Positions 62,894 through 64,000 of a DNA stretch of 64,000 nucleotides are shown piece by piece. Made by a program: the position numbers and the translations under genes. Position 1 is the stretch's first letter, and each line of letters starts with the position of its first letter. Below the pieces are notes generated by a model. It saw only the letters and a program-made list of their open reading frames with translations, made no database searches and had not been told where the DNA came from. The DNA comes from Candidatus Gastranaerophilales bacterium. Its GTDB lineage: Bacteria > Cyanobacteriota > Vampirovibrionia > Gastranaerophilales > Gastranaerophilaceae. Where the stretch lies: positions 18,615 through 82,614 of the forward strand of contig CALVAM010000006.1 of assembly GCA_944325545.1 (NCBI GenBank), in the 5' to 3' direction.

Positions 62894-63841
62894 ATGGTAA
62901 AAAAAATTGCGTTCTTATTTCCAGGACAAGGCTCTCAAGCTGTAGGAATGGGAAAAGATTTGTATGAAAATTTTGATGCAGCAAAAAATGTTTTTGATAC
63001 TGCTGATAAAACCCTTGAAAAAAGCATAACAAAGATTTGTTTTGAAGGACCAGAAGAAGATTTAAAATTAACAGTTAATACACAACCTTCAATTGTTACA
63101 ATGTCTATTGCTGCATTGGAAGCTTTAAAATCTCAATTAAACATTGAGCCTAGTTTTGTTGCTGGACATTCATTAGGCGAATATTGTGCAATGTATGCAG
63201 CAGGAGTAATGGATTTAGAAACAACTTTAAAATTAATCCAAAAAAGAGCTGATTTAATGGGTGCAACAAAAGGTGGTTCTATGGCAGCGGTATTAAATGC
63301 ATCAGAAGAACAACTAAAAGCAGGTCTGGAAGAAGGCTCAAAAGTTGGTTATGTTGATGTAGCTAATTATAATTCTCCTGCTCAAGTTGTAATTACAGGT
63401 GCTGATGACGCTGTTAAAGCAGCTAGTGATTATCTTTTAGCAAACGGAGTAAGAAGAGTTGTGCCTCTTGCAGTATCAGGAGCATTCCATTCTAAATTTA
63501 TGGAAAATGCCGGTAAAGAATTTGCCACATTTGTTGCGGATTTTAATTTGAATGATGCAAAAGTTCCTGTTATCACAAATGTAGATGCAGAAATTACAAC
63601 AAGTGCAGATGATTTTAAATCAAAAATGCCTCGTCAAATTTCTTCATCTGTACATTGGACTCAAACTATTCAAAAAATGGTAGAAGAAGGCGTTGATACA
63701 TTTATAGAAATCGGACCTGGAAAAGTTCTTGCAGGGTTAAACAAAAAAATAGCTTCAGAAGCTACTGTTTATAATGTATTTGATAAAGCTTCGTTGGAAG
63801 CAACTATTGAAAGTCTAAAAGAACAATTAATTAACGCATAA
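62894..63841 (+). CDS. fabD: Malonyl-CoA-ACP transacylase
   Basis: Loads malonyl from CoA to ACP. FPGQGSQAVGMG, the nucleophile in VAGHSLGEYCAMYAAG (Ser93), Arg in KRADLM, and GAFHSKFM (His199). 315 residues is normal. AAAGGAG precedes ATG. Last gene seen of the yceD-rpmF-plsX-fabH-fabD operon; fabG/acpP, if present, would be beyond the dispersed repeats that follow. Confidence 0.96.
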   Translation: MVKKIAFLFPGQGSQAVGMGKDLYENFDAAKNVFDTADKTLEKSITKICFEGPEEDLKLTVNTQPSIVTMSIAALEALKSQLNIEPSFVAGHSLGEYCAMYAAGVMDLETTLKLIQKRADLMGATKGGSMAAVLNASEEQLKAGLEEGSKVGYVDVANYNSPAQVVITGADDAVKAASDYLLANGVRRVVPLAVSGAFHSKFMENAGKEFATFVADFNLNDAKVPVITNVDAEITTSADDFKSKMPRQISSSVHWTQTIQKMVEEGVDTFIEIGPGKVLAGLNKKIASEATVYNVFDKASLEATIESLKEQLINA

Positions 63842-64000
63842 TAAGAAAAAATAAGTAGGTTGGGTGTTATGAATAACCCCACCCCTCAGTCCCCTCCCTC
63901 AAGGGGAGGGGAGAAAGAAAAACAGGTTGGGTTTCCTATCTCAACAAAAATTGAAAACTGAATAATACGTCATGCTGAACTTGTTTCAGCATCTTACAAG
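63842..64000. repeat. Dispersed repeats after fabD
   Basis: Contains the GC palindrome CCCCTCCC / GGGAGGGG (63891-63898 / 63904-63911) preceded by ACCCCACCCCT, as at 48916-48950, and near the edge TGCTGAA-N5-TTCAGCA (63973-63991), a wording common in dispersed bacterial intergenic repeats. No coding gene is seen in these 159 bases. Confidence 0.7.

Overview
The window is a 64 kb piece of an AT-rich bacterial chromosome. It is tightly packed with genes on both strands, in short operons separated by T-tailed hairpins. Gene content points to a non-photosynthetic, fermentative bacterium: ATP-type PEP carboxykinase, pyruvate phosphate dikinase, a stand-alone glycyl radical domain, an FNR/CRP regulator, ferritin, ClpC, FtsH and a DAP-type cell wall pathway. 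I see no photosynthesis or respiratory-chain genes. Lineage-specific small proteins carrying an N-terminal (I/V)(S/G)F(R/K)xN motif, an EF-hand protein, and a candidate Yfr1-like small RNA fit the gut relatives of Cyanobacteria (Melainabacteria/Vampirovibrionia, order Gastranaerophilales). This placement is an inference (about 0.6) and needs a marker-gene tree.

Layout. 1-5.3 kb (minus): ftsI-murE of the division/cell wall cluster, then wecB and anmK (amino sugar metabolism and wall recycling). 5.3-9.6 kb (plus): gltD-like oxidoreductase, pilT, pckA. 9.6-15.2 kb: two helical unknown proteins, a degenerate histidine phosphatase, an EF-hand protein, a GNAT-like protein, a TagO/WecA transferase, glyA and a small unknown protein. 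15.2-23.6 kb: clpC, a HExxH protein, a divergent pair of glycyl radical protein and FNR-type regulator with an FNR-like box, ppdK, and a divergent XRE/nucleotidyltransferase pair. 23.6-36.2 kb: Orn/Lys/Arg decarboxylase, TPR protein, thrS without a TGS domain, a CBS/CorC membrane protein, a VWA protein, a PLP lyase, an isomerase-only GlmS-like protein, comF, a large lineage-specific protein, tRNA(CAT) and a cupin. 36.2-39.3 kb: gyrB and ferritin. 39.5-45.9 kb (minus): fusA, and the operon pyrH-frr-cdsA-rnc-(unknown)-tpiA. 46-50.3 kb: a FliK-like unknown protein, a MetE-like barrel, rplI, a repeat-rich gap with a candidate sRNA, and a glucosaminidase-like protein. 50.4-54.4 kb: ftsH, a small membrane protein, a PAP2 phosphatase and a CgeB-like glycosyltransferase. 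54.4-55.2 kb: tRNA-Arg(CCT), a broken tRNA copy with a GC-rich insert, and a MITE-like element. 55.2-59.4 kb: a membrane protein, metG, an overlapping HNH nuclease-like/RHH gene pair, and tsaC. 59.5-63.8 kb (plus): the lipid operon yceD-rpmF-plsX-fabH-fabD, followed by dispersed repeats.

The most interesting signals are: a two-hairpin RNA with an unpaired CCUCCUCCCC anti-Shine-Dalgarno stretch (49299-49370); a recurring arrangement of an extended -10 box (TGnTATAAT) with ATG 6-9 bases downstream and no Shine-Dalgarno, implying leaderless mRNAs; a 173-bp MITE-like element with perfect inverted ends; a tRNA-Arg fragment joined to a GC-rich island; an autonomous pyruvate formate-lyase C-terminal domain facing an FNR-type regulator; and an unlisted 48-codon ribbon-helix-helix gene overlapping an HNH gene.
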